A stretch of DNA of 64,000 nucleotides from an uncultured Polaribacter sp. (GCF_947495205.1 NZ_CANLXV010000002.1:62001-126000), one strand, 5' to 3'. Positions 1 through 9,100 are shown, numbered from the stretch's first letter. Notes: generated from the letters alone by a model not told the origin. Translations and numbers: made by a program.

Positions 1-793
1 TAAACAACTCAAATGCGCTTACGTAACCCACAACATCATCTAAAGAAGTTTTGTATACCAACACTTTAGACAAACCAGTTTCTATAAAAATCTTTTTTAA
101 AATGCTTACTTTTTCATGAATTTCAACAGCAATTATTTCTGTTCTAGGCACCATAACTTCCCTTGCTTTTACATTATGAAATTCTAATGCGTTTTGAAAC
201 ATTTGAATTTCAGAATCTACTTCTTCATCTTCATTACCCGTTTCTAATTGCTCTGTAATGTAATTTCCCAATTCTTCTTTACTAAAAGCTACTTGTTGCT
301 CATCTGAATTGGTTTTAAAAAAAACTCGTAGAAAAAAATCTGAAATTAACGTAATAAATTCTGAGAAAAAGTGAAATAATACATAAAAAACGTATGCTGG
401 TAAAGCAAATATTTTTAAAACTTCATTTGCATAAATTCTAAAAATAGCTTTTGGTAAAAACTCTGCGGTTACTAAAATAAGCAGTGTAGAAATTAAAGTT
501 TGCAGCAGCAATACAGAAAAGTCATTTAAATTTTCTAATGATAAAAAACGCAACAAAAATTTGCCCATATAGTAACTATAAACTACCAAAGCAATATTAT
601 TACCCACTAACATTGTGGTAATAAATTTTGAGGATTTTTGAGTGATTTTATTTAGAATTTTAGGAATAAAACCGTCTCTTTTTTTCTCTAATTCTATATG
701 TAATTTATTAGAAGATACAAATGCAATTTCCATCCCTGAAAAAAAAGCAGAAAGGATAATTGAACCAATAATTATTGCAAATTCTAATTCCAT
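1..793 (-). CDS. CNNM/CorC-HlyC family transporter with CBS domain (C-terminus cut off by window edge)
   Basis: This gene starts at an ATG (791-793) and runs off the left edge, so 264 codons are visible. I read it by translating the minus strand. The N-terminal half has hydrophobic segments typical of a DUF21 membrane domain, including FFSGMEIAFVSSNK near residue 18 and MLVGNNIALVVYSYYMGK near residue 64. The visible end (REVMVPRTEIIAVE) is the start of a CBS domain pair. Family members are inner-membrane proteins linked to magnesium or cobalt efflux; GldE of gliding flavobacteria is a relative. It closes a leftward operon beginning with coaX, and only 16 bases separate it from the small membrane protein upstream. 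Family assignment is confident; transported ion and GldE identity are not established. Confidence 0.85.
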   Translation of the reverse strand, partial: MELEFAIIIGSIILSAFFSGMEIAFVSSNKLHIELEKKRDGFIPKILNKITQKSSKFITTMLVGNNIALVVYSYYMGKFLLRFLSLENLNDFSVLLLQTLISTLLILVTAEFLPKAIFRIYANEVLKIFALPAYVFYVLFHFFSEFITLISDFFLRVFFKTNSDEQQVAFSKEELGNYITEQLETGNEDEEVDSEIQMFQNALEFHNVKAREVMVPRTEIIAVEIHEKVSILKKIFIETGLSKVLVYKTSLDDVVGYVSAFELF

Positions 794-809
794 GTTAAAA
801 ACATTGTTC

Positions 810-1004
810 TTATTGTTGTCTTTCTTGTATGCGTTTTCTAAAACGTCTTTTTACCAAAAACAAAATAATTACCAAAACAGCTGTACCTAACAAAATACTG
901 CCGGTTACATAGTTTTTTTCTATCAATTTAATTACACCTTCTACGAGACATATAATGGCAATAATTAAATATCCGTATTGAAAAAATCTCCAAAGTTTGT
1001 TCAT
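810..1004 (-). CDS. Small two-helix membrane protein, unknown function
   Basis: A 64-residue protein with two predicted membrane helices (about residues 9-26 and 35-51) and a strongly basic, Arg/Lys-rich cytoplasmic tail (VKRRFRKRIQERQQ). It lies 5 bases after lptC and 16 bases before the CBS transporter, so it is almost certainly co-transcribed with them. Tight spacing and an intact frame argue that it is real. I do not recognise a named family; a structural or accessory role for a membrane neighbour is only inference. Confidence 0.7.
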   Translation of the reverse strand: MNKLWRFFQYGYLIIAIICLVEGVIKLIEKNYVTGSILLGTAVLVIILFLVKRRFRKRIQERQQ

Positions 1005-1009
1005 ATTTT

Positions 1010-1573
1010 CTATTTTTTAACGTCTAGTTTTCCGGTTGTGTTTTTAGCAATATGCCTTGATAAATCTTCTTTACACTCAAAACCAACGCCTACTAAGGTG
1101 TCTTGTTGTTTAAATAATGTAAATGGTTTTTCTGATACAAAATATTTACTTTTCTGATCCCAAAAAAGTTGGGTTGTTTCTAATCTAGAGTTATTTACGT
1201 GATTAACCACAACTACATTTCCCTTAATTTCTGATATTTCTGTATTTGAATATGTAAGTGCATAATTACCTGTTATGGTAACTGAATCTCTTTGTTTATT
1301 GGAAAAATTAATAATTTTTATTCCCTCAGGAAATTCATTATAAGGGTGTTGTTTTCTGTTGGAAAAATCTAATAATACTGGCGTAATTAATTTAGATGTA
1401 ATTCTACCAGAATCTTTATAAACGTGATAGGCATCTTTTGCTGTGCCAATTGGCAAGTTTTTTTCTTCTAGAAAATTACGCACTTCTTGAGAACTATTGG
1501 CACAAGAAAAAAGCATTACTGTAACACAAATTACAGTAATGCTTCTAATTAATATTTGTTTATGTTTTATCAC
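1010..1573 (-). CDS. lptC: LPS export ABC transporter periplasmic protein LptC
   Basis: A 187-residue protein matching the flavobacterial LptC pattern. LptC bridges the inner-membrane LptBFG transporter and periplasmic LptA during lipopolysaccharide export. The N-terminus has a basic start, a hydrophobic stretch and a lipobox ending at Cys24 (VMLFSCANS), suggesting a lipoprotein rather than the single membrane anchor of E. coli LptC. The central beta-rich part (KIINFSNKQRDSVTITGNYA, then ISEIKGNVVVVN and LETTQLFWDQKSKYF) has the repeating strand pattern of OstA/LptC jellyrolls. It follows the TPR protein with a 3-base gap. Family is well supported by pattern and context. Confidence 0.82.
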   Translation of the reverse strand: MIKHKQILIRSITVICVTVMLFSCANSSQEVRNFLEEKNLPIGTAKDAYHVYKDSGRITSKLITPVLLDFSNRKQHPYNEFPEGIKIINFSNKQRDSVTITGNYALTYSNTEISEIKGNVVVVNHVNNSRLETTQLFWDQKSKYFVSEKPFTLFKQQDTLVGVGFECKEDLSRHIAKNTTGKLDVKK

Positions 1574-1576
1574 AAA

Positions 1577-2896
1577 TTATTTAGATGGTATGGTTACAGT
1601 TTCGCCTATCCAACATTTTATAGTATATCTACCTCCTGGTGTTGCACCAGCTGTAAAAATTACACTTTGGCTTGGAGCATTACCTTTGTAACTTCTAATG
1701 TATTTATTTGCTCTAGAAGAAATACTAGGATCTACTACTGCTGCTCTTCTTGCTTTATTTAAAGCAGCTACATACACCATTCTTTTCTCAAACTCATTAG
1801 TACCACAACTATTTACACTTGCTGCGTATAAACTCGCAATAAATAAGTAAGCTCTACCAGAGTTTGGGTTAAAGCTTAATGCTTCTCTTGCTAAACTTCT
1901 TGCTTTAGACAACTGCCCTCTATCTTTAGCGGCTTGTGCAAATTTTAATTTATACTTTGCTTTTTTAAGTGGATCTGTTTCCAAATCAAAAGATTTTTGT
2001 CTCATTTGATTTGCTCCTGCAGTGTCTCCATTATCTTCTAAAACATTTGCTAAGAAAGCATAAGCTTCTGGAGATGGTGATGCTTCTGCATAAGCTTTTG
2101 CTAATTTTGCATACAAAGGATCTGACTGACACCCTTTATTAAACATTCTAGAAACTGCTCTTTTTAACCAAACAGCATTAGAGTTATTTGCATCAAAATC
2201 TCTTGTGTATAAAGGTACAAGTCTTTCACATGTAGATAATTTTTCTACAATTCTATCTAAACCACCTTCTACTTGCCCTAAAGCTCTAGAATTTATAGAA
2301 TAACTTTTAATTTTCTTTTTGTTGGCTACAGAATCTTTTTTAAGATCTACTAACCTTGCAGCATAACCTTCTAATTTTTTGTTTACATTTTCTAATACAT
2401 CATCATAAGTATCAAAGACTTTTTGTGGGTTTGTATCTTTATTTCTATCGGTTACGCCCTGAAAGTATAAATACAAATTCTTTACGCCCATTCTTGTAGC
2501 ATCTGTATTGTAACCTTTTTCTAAAATTAAAAAGATCTCATCTTCAGTAGCTAATTTATTTTTATACAAGTATGAAGCATAATCACTATGTGCTTTTGCA
2601 GGATCTACTTTTGGGAAATACTGTAATCTTTGCTCATAAACTCTTTTTGCTAAGGCAGGATCTTTTCTAACGTCTTCTGCAAGAGTAGCACCTAATTTAT
2701 AAATATTTACAGATAAATCTTTACAATTATCCATTAAAAAGATCCAATTTGTGTAAGCATCATCGTACTTTTTAGATTGAAAATCTCCTTTAAATAAGTT
2801 GTACTTTATCGTACACTCTCTCTCCATATCCTGAGCATTTGTTTCTACCATTGTAAAAAACAACAATGCTGTAAATAAAAACGTAATTTTCTTCAT
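1577..2896 (-). CDS. Secreted TPR-repeat protein of the envelope operon
   Basis: A tetratricopeptide-repeat protein of 439 residues. I chose the ATG at 2894-2896 because it gives a proper signal peptide (MKKITFLFTALLFFTMVETNAQ); a start at 2926 would prepend ten residues and overlap the upstream gene. Degenerate TPR helices occupy roughly residues 250-360, for example SPEAYAFLANVLEDNGDTAG and LAREALSFNPNSGRAYLFIA. The neighbours are a beta-barrel protein upstream and lptC downstream, pointing to the outer membrane or periplasm. Such proteins usually act as scaffolds. The exact role is unknown; the secreted TPR call is firm. Confidence 0.8.
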   Translation of the reverse strand: MKKITFLFTALLFFTMVETNAQDMERECTIKYNLFKGDFQSKKYDDAYTNWIFLMDNCKDLSVNIYKLGATLAEDVRKDPALAKRVYEQRLQYFPKVDPAKAHSDYASYLYKNKLATEDEIFLILEKGYNTDATRMGVKNLYLYFQGVTDRNKDTNPQKVFDTYDDVLENVNKKLEGYAARLVDLKKDSVANKKKIKSYSINSRALGQVEGGLDRIVEKLSTCERLVPLYTRDFDANNSNAVWLKRAVSRMFNKGCQSDPLYAKLAKAYAEASPSPEAYAFLANVLEDNGDTAGANQMRQKSFDLETDPLKKAKYKLKFAQAAKDRGQLSKARSLAREALSFNPNSGRAYLFIASLYAASVNSCGTNEFEKRMVYVAALNKARRAAVVDPSISSRANKYIRSYKGNAPSQSVIFTAGATPGGRYTIKCWIGETVTIPSK

Positions 2897-2918
2897 TTTA
2901 AAAATTTTATGTGTTGTG

Positions 2919-4199
2919 TTAATCAATTTTTCTTTTTATAAACCATCTTTCACTTAAAGAGAGACTTAATCTAAAGTTGAAGTAATTTTCTTGAATTAGG
3001 TTGTTAGCTGTTGTACCTCTTTTACCATATTCTAAGCCCAAATTAACTGAAGAAAGACGTTTTAATGGTAATCCTAAACCAAAAGATATGCCAAAGTCTT
3101 CAATTGAAGTAAAATTTGTACCTAAACCTGTACCGTCTACAGCCAAACCTACGTTTTCATATTTTAAACCAGCTCTATAAGTTATTCTATTCCAATAACT
3201 TGAAATAGAATTTATTTTTGGTAAATAAAAACCTCCTAAAGATATTCTATTTGAACCTTCGTACCTGTATGCATTTATGCTATTGTTAATACCTATAGCT
3301 TCTATTGCATCTTGATTTTCATATTCTGCACCAACGTACCATTTATCATATTTTCCAATACCAATACCAAAAACAGACTTTATAGGAAATCTATATTTGC
3401 CGTTTAATGCAGTATTGCTTAATGTATCTCTAGATACTTCTCCCCCAGCATTTATGGTTAAAGAATATAGAAACTCATTTCCAGAGACATTTAGGTCGTT
3501 TCCTAGTTTTACACTTGCACCAGCATCTACGTGTAAATTATCTTTGATGTCCTTTTTATATTGCGCACCAAGTTTTATAGAATTACCTCTTAAATTATAA
3601 TCTTCTTCATATCTAGTTGCTAAAGCCACATTGTCTCTTTGGTTGGTAATTAAGTTTTCTGAGTTACCAAAGCTAAAATCAGCCTCAAGACCTAAAGCAA
3701 ATTCTTTAGTTAACTTTATACCAAAACTACCATATATTCTGCTAACGCCACCATTTCCATTATATGCAGTTACAGCTTCTAATTCTCCTGCGTTGTTAAA
3801 ACTTTCGTTTAACAATACATAACCAATAGAAGAAATTGGTTGCAGACCAAAAGAAAAACCAGCGCTTTCACCTATTGGAAACCCCAATGCTAAATAATTT
3901 AAACTAGTAGATAAAGAACTTTGACTTGAATTTGCCGTTTTAACCGTTAAGTTTGTATTTAAAGCTCCTAAAGTGTAAGTGGTTTCTCTTAAAAAAGCAT
4001 TTGCAGCAGGATTGGTAAAATTTAAATATTTATAATGATTGTAAGCTACACCAATACCTCCCATACTGTTTTGTTCTACTGTTCTAGGACTGTATCTTTC
4101 ACCAATACCGAAAAAAGAATAGGGAGAAGAACTGTTTCTTTGCGCTACTAAAGCAGTAGAAGTTATTAATAAACAAACTACAAAAATCTTTCTTATCAT
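2919..4199 (-). CDS. Outer-membrane beta-barrel protein (FadL/OmpP1-like)
   Basis: A 426-residue protein with a signal peptide (about residues 1-20, ending LVAQ) and alternating hydrophobic strands through to the C-terminus (FNFRLSLSLSERWFIK). The N-terminal RNSSSPYSFFGIGERYSPRT and NSMGGIGVA segments resemble a flavobacterial group of FadL-like outer-membrane proteins. Its start overlaps the coaX stop by 4 bases, so the genes are translationally coupled. No substrate can be inferred. The family is barrel-type with good confidence; fatty-acid transport is not shown. Confidence 0.75.
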   Translation of the reverse strand: MIRKIFVVCLLITSTALVAQRNSSSPYSFFGIGERYSPRTVEQNSMGGIGVAYNHYKYLNFTNPAANAFLRETTYTLGALNTNLTVKTANSSQSSLSTSLNYLALGFPIGESAGFSFGLQPISSIGYVLLNESFNNAGELEAVTAYNGNGGVSRIYGSFGIKLTKEFALGLEADFSFGNSENLITNQRDNVALATRYEEDYNLRGNSIKLGAQYKKDIKDNLHVDAGASVKLGNDLNVSGNEFLYSLTINAGGEVSRDTLSNTALNGKYRFPIKSVFGIGIGKYDKWYVGAEYENQDAIEAIGINNSINAYRYEGSNRISLGGFYLPKINSISSYWNRITYRAGLKYENVGLAVDGTGLGTNFTSIEDFGISFGLGLPLKRLSSVNLGLEYGKRGTTANNLIQENYFNFRLSLSLSERWFIKRKID

Positions 4200-4924
4200 T
4201 TGTGTGCGTTAAGTTTCAATATTTCATTTAATCCTTGCAGGACAAAATTTTGAGTGGCAAATATGCTACTTTTTAATTGTTTTGACAAGAAATTTGTGTC
4301 ACCTCCTGTTAAAACAACTGTTAAATCCAAATATTTTTGTTTGTACCTAAAAATCAAACCATCTATCTCTGCAACAACTCCGTTTAAAACGCCAGAAACA
4401 ATACTTTCATATGTGTTTTTACCTGTTAAATTTTCTAATTCTAAATTAGAAATTAATGGTAAATTGGCTGTAAATGCGTTTAATGATTTATACCTCAGTT
4501 TAATTCCTGGAGAAATTGCTCCACCTAAATATTCTTTTTTTGTATTTACAAAATCAAACGTAATACAAGTACCTGCATCTATAATTAAAACGTTTTTATT
4601 GGGATATTGTTTTACTGCAGCTGCTACTAATGCAATTCTATCAATTCCTAAAGTTTTTGGTGTTTTATATAAATTGATAAAAGGAATTTGAGATTCATGA
4701 GAAATCACATGAAAATTGATGATTTTTTTGAGTTGAATCATCTTTTTTTCTGAAACTGAAGCTACGTTAGAGATAATTCCGACTGAAATAATATATTTTT
4801 TTGCAATTTTTTTAATTTCTGAAATAATTATTTTTTTCTCAAAAACAACAAAATCAACTAACTTATCCTCCTTAAAAACAGCTACTTTAACTCTTGTATT
4901 CCCAATATCTACAGCTAGATTCAT
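4196..4924 (-). CDS. coaX: Type III pantothenate kinase
   Basis: A 242-residue enzyme for the first step of coenzyme A synthesis, phosphorylating pantothenate. The sequence shows the CoaX hallmarks in order: DIGNTRVKVA at residues 6-15, GIDRIALVAAA near residue 93, DAGTCITFDF near residue 116, GGAISPGIKLRY and LTGGDTNFL. Length fits the family. It is first in a leftward operon. A TACATTTG element lies about 58 bases upstream of the start, back to back with the tRNA-Phe promoter. Identification is confident. Confidence 0.95.
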   Translation of the reverse strand: MNLAVDIGNTRVKVAVFKEDKLVDFVVFEKKIIISEIKKIAKKYIISVGIISNVASVSEKKMIQLKKIINFHVISHESQIPFINLYKTPKTLGIDRIALVAAAVKQYPNKNVLIIDAGTCITFDFVNTKKEYLGGAISPGIKLRYKSLNAFTANLPLISNLELENLTGKNTYESIVSGVLNGVVAEIDGLIFRYKQKYLDLTVVLTGGDTNFLSKQLKSSIFATQNFVLQGLNEILKLNAHK

Positions 4925-4981
4925 TTGTGTATTTTTTATAAAAAATAAAAATTAATTAGAATTTTTTTTAAATTTCTTTAG

Positions 4982-4989
4982 CAAATGTA
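4982..4989 (-). promoter_or_regulatory. -7 element of the coaX operon promoter
   Basis: TACATTTG on the minus strand is an exact match to the Bacteroidota TAnnTTTG -7 element. It gives a leader of roughly 50 bases before coaX. It sits 11 bases from the divergent tRNA-Phe -7 element. Confidence 0.6.
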
Positions 4990-5000
4990 AAAAAACATTT

Positions 5001-5008
5001 TATATTTG
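5001..5008 (+). promoter_or_regulatory. -7 element of the tRNA-Phe promoter
   Basis: TATATTTG matches TAnnTTTG exactly and lies 16 bases before the tRNA. The same octamer precedes tRNA-Glu and the barrel gene at 14980 in this window. Confidence 0.65.
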
Positions 5009-5024
5009 CATCCGCTAAGGCAAT

Positions 5025-5097
5025 GGTACCTTAGCTCAGTTGGTAGAGCAAAGGACTGAAAATCCTTGTGTCCCTGGTTCGATTCCTGGAGGTACCA
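5025..5097 (+). tRNA. tRNA-Phe (GAA)
   Basis: A complete 73-base cloverleaf. The acceptor GGTACCT pairs with AGGTACC, the D stem is GCTC/GAGC, the anticodon stem AAGGA/TCCTT encloses CTGAAAA with anticodon GAA, and the T loop is TTCGATT. The T stem CCTGG/CCTGG has one central T-T mismatch. The 3' CCA is not encoded (the sequence continues ACTT), so it must be added enzymatically. Confidence 0.96.
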
Positions 5098-5101
5098 CTT
5101 A

Positions 5102-5130
5102 AAAACCCGAGTTTTACTCGGGTTTTTTTT
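5102..5130 (+). terminator. Rho-independent terminator after tRNA-Phe
   Basis: AAAACCCGAG (5102-5111) pairs perfectly with CTCGGGTTTT (5117-5126) around a five-base loop, followed by a T run to 5130. Confidence 0.9.
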
Positions 5131-5329
5131 GCTTTAATCTAAAATAATCAGTTTACGATTAATTGAAATACCTGTTAACATACTTTTTTACATTTTTTCT
5201 TAATAAACGTATTACCCTTATTTTATTTCTTCCCTAAATCAGCTCTTAACAAAACTAAGGTAAACATTTATTTTCTTGTTTTATACTGATGATTTTTATA
5301 GATTCGAACTTTATATAAATTCAAAGAAA

Positions 5330-6292
5330 ATGGAATTAGTAGTTGGTATAGATATTGGTGGCACAAAAACTAAGATAGGTTTAGTTAACAAGGATGGAGA
5401 TAGTATTGTTCATGATTTTTTTAGAACCAAAGAATATCCAAATATTGATGACTTTATACTAAAAATAAAAGCTGTTGTAAATCAATTAATTGCCAAAACA
5501 ACCACCAACGTTTCTTTACTTGGTGTTGGTATTGGAGCACCTAATGCCTCTAGTAAAAAAGGAACTATAGAAAATGCAGCCAATTTAGTATGGAAAGGAA
5601 GCACACCTATTGTTGCTAAATTAAAAGAGCATATGAACCTCCCAATAAAACTTATGAATGATGCCAGCGCTGCAACATTAGGAGAAATGCTTTTTGGACA
5701 TGCAAAAGGTATGCAAGACTTTATATTAATTACACTAGGAACTGGTCTAGGAAGTGGAATTGTTGCAAACGGTAAGTTAATTGATGGTTTTAACGGATTT
5801 GCTGGAGAACTAGGTCATGTAGATATTGCTACAGATGGCATGCGTTTAACTGGTTTAGGTGTAAAAGGTGGTTTAGAAGCTTACGTTTCTGCTACAGGTC
5901 TTAAAAGAACAATAATGTACATGTTAAGCATATACATGGAAGATAGTATTTTTAGAAACATAGCCTATAATGATTTACATGGAGAGGATATTACAAAAGC
6001 TGCAGAAGAAGGAGATTTTATTGCCATAAAAGCATTTGATTATACTTGCAGAATTCTAGGAAAAGCATTGGCTAATTTTACTACTTTCTCTCAACCAGAA
6101 GCTTTTTTCTTGTTAGGTGGTTTAACCAGCAGCGATAAATGGATTTTTGAAGGAACAAAAAAATATATGGAAGAATATCTTCTAGAAATTTATAAAGGAG
6201 ATGTAAAAATTTTACCTTCTGGTATGCATGGGAAAAACGCAGCTATATCTGGTGCAGCTGCATTAATTTGGCAAGATTTTAAAAATAAATAA
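5330..6292 (+). CDS. ROK-family sugar kinase (glucokinase-like) lacking the zinc cysteines
   Basis: A 320-residue ROK kinase that probably phosphorylates glucose or a related hexose with ATP. I chose the ATG at 5330, which places the ATP motif GIDIGGTKT at residues 6-14; an upstream ATG at 5276 adds an unlikely leader. The catalytic pair is N110-D111 (MNDASAATLGE), and GELGHVDI lies at 159-166. ROK enzymes normally follow this with CxCGxxGC, which binds structural zinc. Here the segment reads TGLGVKGGLE (174-183), so all three cysteines are replaced, although the surrounding glycines and Glu183 remain. The frame is intact. The gene stands alone between two terminators. Substrate is inferred. 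Confidence 0.85.
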   Translation: MELVVGIDIGGTKTKIGLVNKDGDSIVHDFFRTKEYPNIDDFILKIKAVVNQLIAKTTTNVSLLGVGIGAPNASSKKGTIENAANLVWKGSTPIVAKLKEHMNLPIKLMNDASAATLGEMLFGHAKGMQDFILITLGTGLGSGIVANGKLIDGFNGFAGELGHVDIATDGMRLTGLGVKGGLEAYVSATGLKRTIMYMLSIYMEDSIFRNIAYNDLHGEDITKAAEEGDFIAIKAFDYTCRILGKALANFTTFSQPEAFFLLGGLTSSDKWIFEGTKKYMEEYLLEIYKGDVKILPSGMHGKNAAISGAAALIWQDFKNK

Positions 6293-6303
6293 AACCAAAA
6301 AAA

Positions 6304-6338
6304 ACACCTTTAAACAAGAATTAAAGGTGTTTTTTTTT
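6304..6338. terminator. Bidirectional terminator between the ROK kinase and rluB-like genes
   Basis: ACACCTTTAA (6304-6313) pairs with TTAAAGGTGT (6321-6330) around a seven-base loop. A-rich sequence lies on the left and T-rich sequence on the right, so it can serve both converging genes. Confidence 0.85.
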
Positions 6339-6355
6339 AAGACAAAAGCTATAAT

Positions 6356-7210
6356 TTAAGACATTTTCTTCAAATTAGAAACCTCTAAATTAGTTAACTC
6401 TCTCCACCTACCTCTTGGTAAATTTTTCTTAGTTAATTCTGCAAAAATTACACGATCTAATTTATTTACTTTATAACCAACGTGTTCAAATATTTTACGA
6501 ACAATTCTATTTCTACCAGAATGAATTTCGATACCAATTTCTGTTTTTGGTTCTCCATTTACATAAGAAACTGCATCTATAAAAACTTTTCTCCCTTCTA
6601 TAATTACTTCACCACGCAGTTTTTCTAAATCTCTTAACTCTAACTTTCTATCTAAAGAAGCCTGATATAATTTACGTACATTATGCTTTGGATGAGTTAG
6701 CTTTTTTGCCAAATCTCCATCATTTGTAAACAACAACAAACCTGTTGTATTTCTATCTAAACGCCCAACAGGATATATTCTTTCTTTTGATGCATTTGCA
6801 ATTAATTCCATTACCGTTTTTCTACCACGATCATCATCCATAGTAGTAATGTAATTTTTGGGTTTGTTTAAAAGCACATACTTTTTTTCCTCTGGCGTAA
6901 TAGAAGTACCATCAAAACGAACAATATCATCTGGTTGCACTTTATAACCCATTTCTGTAACTAACTGCCCATTAACCTCTACACTACCATGCTCTATATA
7001 CGTATCTGCTTCTCTTCTAGAGCAAATACCAGAATTGGCTATGTATTTGTTTAATCTTATACCAGATGAAGTATCTGCTTTTTTAGTTGCAGTTATTTTC
7101 GAAGTAGTTTTTTTAGATGTTTTTCTATCTAAAGGTTTTCTTTTTCTGCTTAGAGGTGTATTTTTTTTTCCTTCTTGTCGTCCTCTCGACGAGTTTCTAT
7201 TTGAATTCAT
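6356..7210 (-). CDS. rRNA pseudouridine synthase, RsuA/RluB family
   Basis: A 284-residue enzyme that isomerises a uridine in rRNA, probably 23S. A roughly 50-residue Lys/Arg/Ser/Thr-rich extension is followed by an S4 RNA-binding domain (about 51-100, IRLNKYIANSGICSRREADT) and the catalytic domain. GRLDRNTTGLLLFTNDG places the catalytic Asp at residue 152. The basic extension is longer than in E. coli RluB and may aid RNA binding; this is inference. It is convergent with the ROK kinase and lies 38 bases after the UbiA gene. The choice between RluB, RluF and RsuA specificity is open. Confidence 0.88.
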   Translation of the reverse strand: MNSNRNSSRGRQEGKKNTPLSRKRKPLDRKTSKKTTSKITATKKADTSSGIRLNKYIANSGICSRREADTYIEHGSVEVNGQLVTEMGYKVQPDDIVRFDGTSITPEEKKYVLLNKPKNYITTMDDDRGRKTVMELIANASKERIYPVGRLDRNTTGLLLFTNDGDLAKKLTHPKHNVRKLYQASLDRKLELRDLEKLRGEVIIEGRKVFIDAVSYVNGEPKTEIGIEIHSGRNRIVRKIFEHVGYKVNKLDRVIFAELTKKNLPRGRWRELTNLEVSNLKKMS

Positions 7211-7248
7211 TATTAAAATTTTTGCAAAGGTAGCACTATTCTTTAAAC

Positions 7249-8166
7249 TTAGTTTAATCTTAGAATTACTTTATCTAATAATAAAGAAGTATCTATAAAA
7301 ATTAAACACAAAACACCTATTAAAAGTAGCAATTTAAGTACATTATGCAACATTCTATATTGATTTTTTGCAACCGACTTCCAAAGAAAGAAAGCAACAA
7401 TTATTAATACAACAGCTGTAAAGTAAAAGTAGTAACACATATATCCTAAATCTGAATAAACTAACAATATATAAATAGGAAAAGCGGTAAATATCAATAA
7501 AAAAACTGCTAACTTTTTGGTTTTCTTTTCACCATAAACTACGGGGAATGTTTTGTAATTATTGGCAATTGCACCTTTTAAATTTTCTAAATCTTTAATT
7601 AATTCTCTTACCATAATTATTAAAAAAAGAAACCCTGCATGAACAAAAATAATTTTCGAAAAATTATCAAAGTAAATAAAAACTGCAAAAAAAGGTGTTA
7701 TGGTTAATGATGTAGCCGTAAAAATACCTAAAAACGGATATTTCTTTAGCTTATGAGAATACAACCAGATAAAAAATATAAACGTAGCAAAAAATAAAGC
7801 TGCTCTCCAAGAAATAAGCATACCAAAACTAAAACCTATAAAATTCAACAAAAAATAGAGCCTTAGTTTTGTGGTTTGTCTAATGTAATTGTCTAAACCC
7901 GTTTTAACAGGTCTATTAATTCTATCTACTTTAATATCGTAAAAGTTATTAATAATGTAACCGCCTGCAATTACAAATACGCATGCCAGTACTAAAAATA
8001 ATAAATGAACATCTAAAACAACGTCGTGCAAAGATTTGGTTGGAGAAAAAATAAAAATTGCTGCTAAATACTGTGCAACTACTAATACTAAAATGTTATA
8101 ACCTCTAACGGCAGAAAATAAACTAAAAAATTTTAGAATTATTTGTTTCGCTTTTAAGGTTTTCAT
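7249..8166 (-). CDS. UbiA-family prenyltransferase
   Basis: A 305-residue polytopic membrane protein with about eight or nine hydrophobic segments. The first aspartate-rich motif reads NNFYDIKVDRINRP, with Asp77 and Asp81 binding Mg-diphosphate. UbiA enzymes transfer a prenyl chain from a diphosphate to an acceptor. Flavobacterial homologues are often labelled geranylgeranylglycerol-phosphate geranylgeranyltransferase, but the acceptor cannot be read from sequence. It follows the mevalonate kinase-like gene by 7 bases, which fits an isoprenoid operon. A quinone or lipid acceptor are both possible. Confidence 0.82.
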   Translation of the reverse strand: MKTLKAKQIILKFFSLFSAVRGYNILVLVVAQYLAAIFIFSPTKSLHDVVLDVHLLFLVLACVFVIAGGYIINNFYDIKVDRINRPVKTGLDNYIRQTTKLRLYFLLNFIGFSFGMLISWRAALFFATFIFFIWLYSHKLKKYPFLGIFTATSLTITPFFAVFIYFDNFSKIIFVHAGFLFLIIMVRELIKDLENLKGAIANNYKTFPVVYGEKKTKKLAVFLLIFTAFPIYILLVYSDLGYMCYYFYFTAVVLIIVAFFLWKSVAKNQYRMLHNVLKLLLLIGVLCLIFIDTSLLLDKVILRLN

Positions 8167-8173
8167 GTGGATT

Positions 8174-9100
8174 TTAGAATCTATAAACCAGTTCTAATTT
8201 ATAATCTTTTAAGCTTTTTTGTGCTTTTTCATAATCTTCAGTAAAACCTAAAATGTAACCACCACCACCAGAGCCACAAAGTTTTAAGTAATAATCATTA
8301 GTAGCAATACCATTTTCCCAAATTTTATGAAAAGCGTTTGGTATCATTGGTTTAAAATTCTTTAAAACTATCTTAGATAAAGATTTTACATTTCCAAAAA
8401 GAGATTTTACATTTCCTTGTAAAAAATCTTCAATACAAGCATCTGTTGTAGTGGCAAATTCTTCACTAATCATTTTTCTGAAACCTTCATTTTTCATCTT
8501 ATTCATAAAAAGGTTTACCATTGGTTCTGTTTCACCAATTTGTTCAGAATCTAATAGAAAAACGGCTCCTTTGCCTTCTTTTTGTGAAGGTATACCAGCA
8601 GGCTCTACATTGTCTTTAGAATTGATTAAAATTGGCAAGCTTAAATAACTATTTAGAGGATCTAAACCAGAGCTTTTTCCATGAAAAAAAGATTCCATTA
8701 AAGAGAATATCTGTTTTAATTTCAATAATTTATCTCTTGTTAAGTTTTCTAAAACGGTAATTTTTTCAGTTGCATACTTATCATAAATAGAAGCCACTAA
8801 CGCACCAGAACTTCCTACGCCATAACCTTGTGGAATAGACGAATCAAAATACATTCCATTATCTAAATCCTTTTTAAAATCTACCAAATTAAATGTTACT
8901 AAATTCGTATTTAAACTTTTTAAGTAAACATATAATTTTTGCAGATGCCCGTTAGATTCTTTTGCTTTACCCATTAAATTTTCTTGAGATTTTAATGCGC
9001 CTCTATAAGCGTTAAATGGTATTGCTAAACCTTTAGAATCTTTAATAATTCCGTATTCTCCAAAAAGCAGAATTTTAGCATAAAATAAGGGTCCTTTCAT
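8174..9100 (-). CDS. Mevalonate kinase-like GHMP kinase
   Basis: A 308-residue GHMP-fold kinase of the mevalonate pathway. KILLFGEYGI near residues 9-18 is the substrate-side motif. The ATP-binding glycine/serine loop is QGYGVGSSGA (91-100), and HGKSSGLDPL carries the catalytic Asp. The late GSGGGGYILGF is the third GHMP motif. Context with a diphosphomevalonate decarboxylase and a UbiA prenyltransferase supports mevalonate or phosphomevalonate as the substrate; sequence alone does not decide between the two. Confidence 0.82.
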   Translation of the reverse strand: MKGPLFYAKILLFGEYGIIKDSKGLAIPFNAYRGALKSQENLMGKAKESNGHLQKLYVYLKSLNTNLVTFNLVDFKKDLDNGMYFDSSIPQGYGVGSSGALVASIYDKYATEKITVLENLTRDKLLKLKQIFSLMESFFHGKSSGLDPLNSYLSLPILINSKDNVEPAGIPSQKEGKGAVFLLDSEQIGETEPMVNLFMNKMKNEGFRKMISEEFATTTDACIEDFLQGNVKSLFGNVKSLSKIVLKNFKPMIPNAFHKIWENGIATNDYYLKLCGSGGGGYILGFTEDYEKAQKSLKDYKLELVYRF

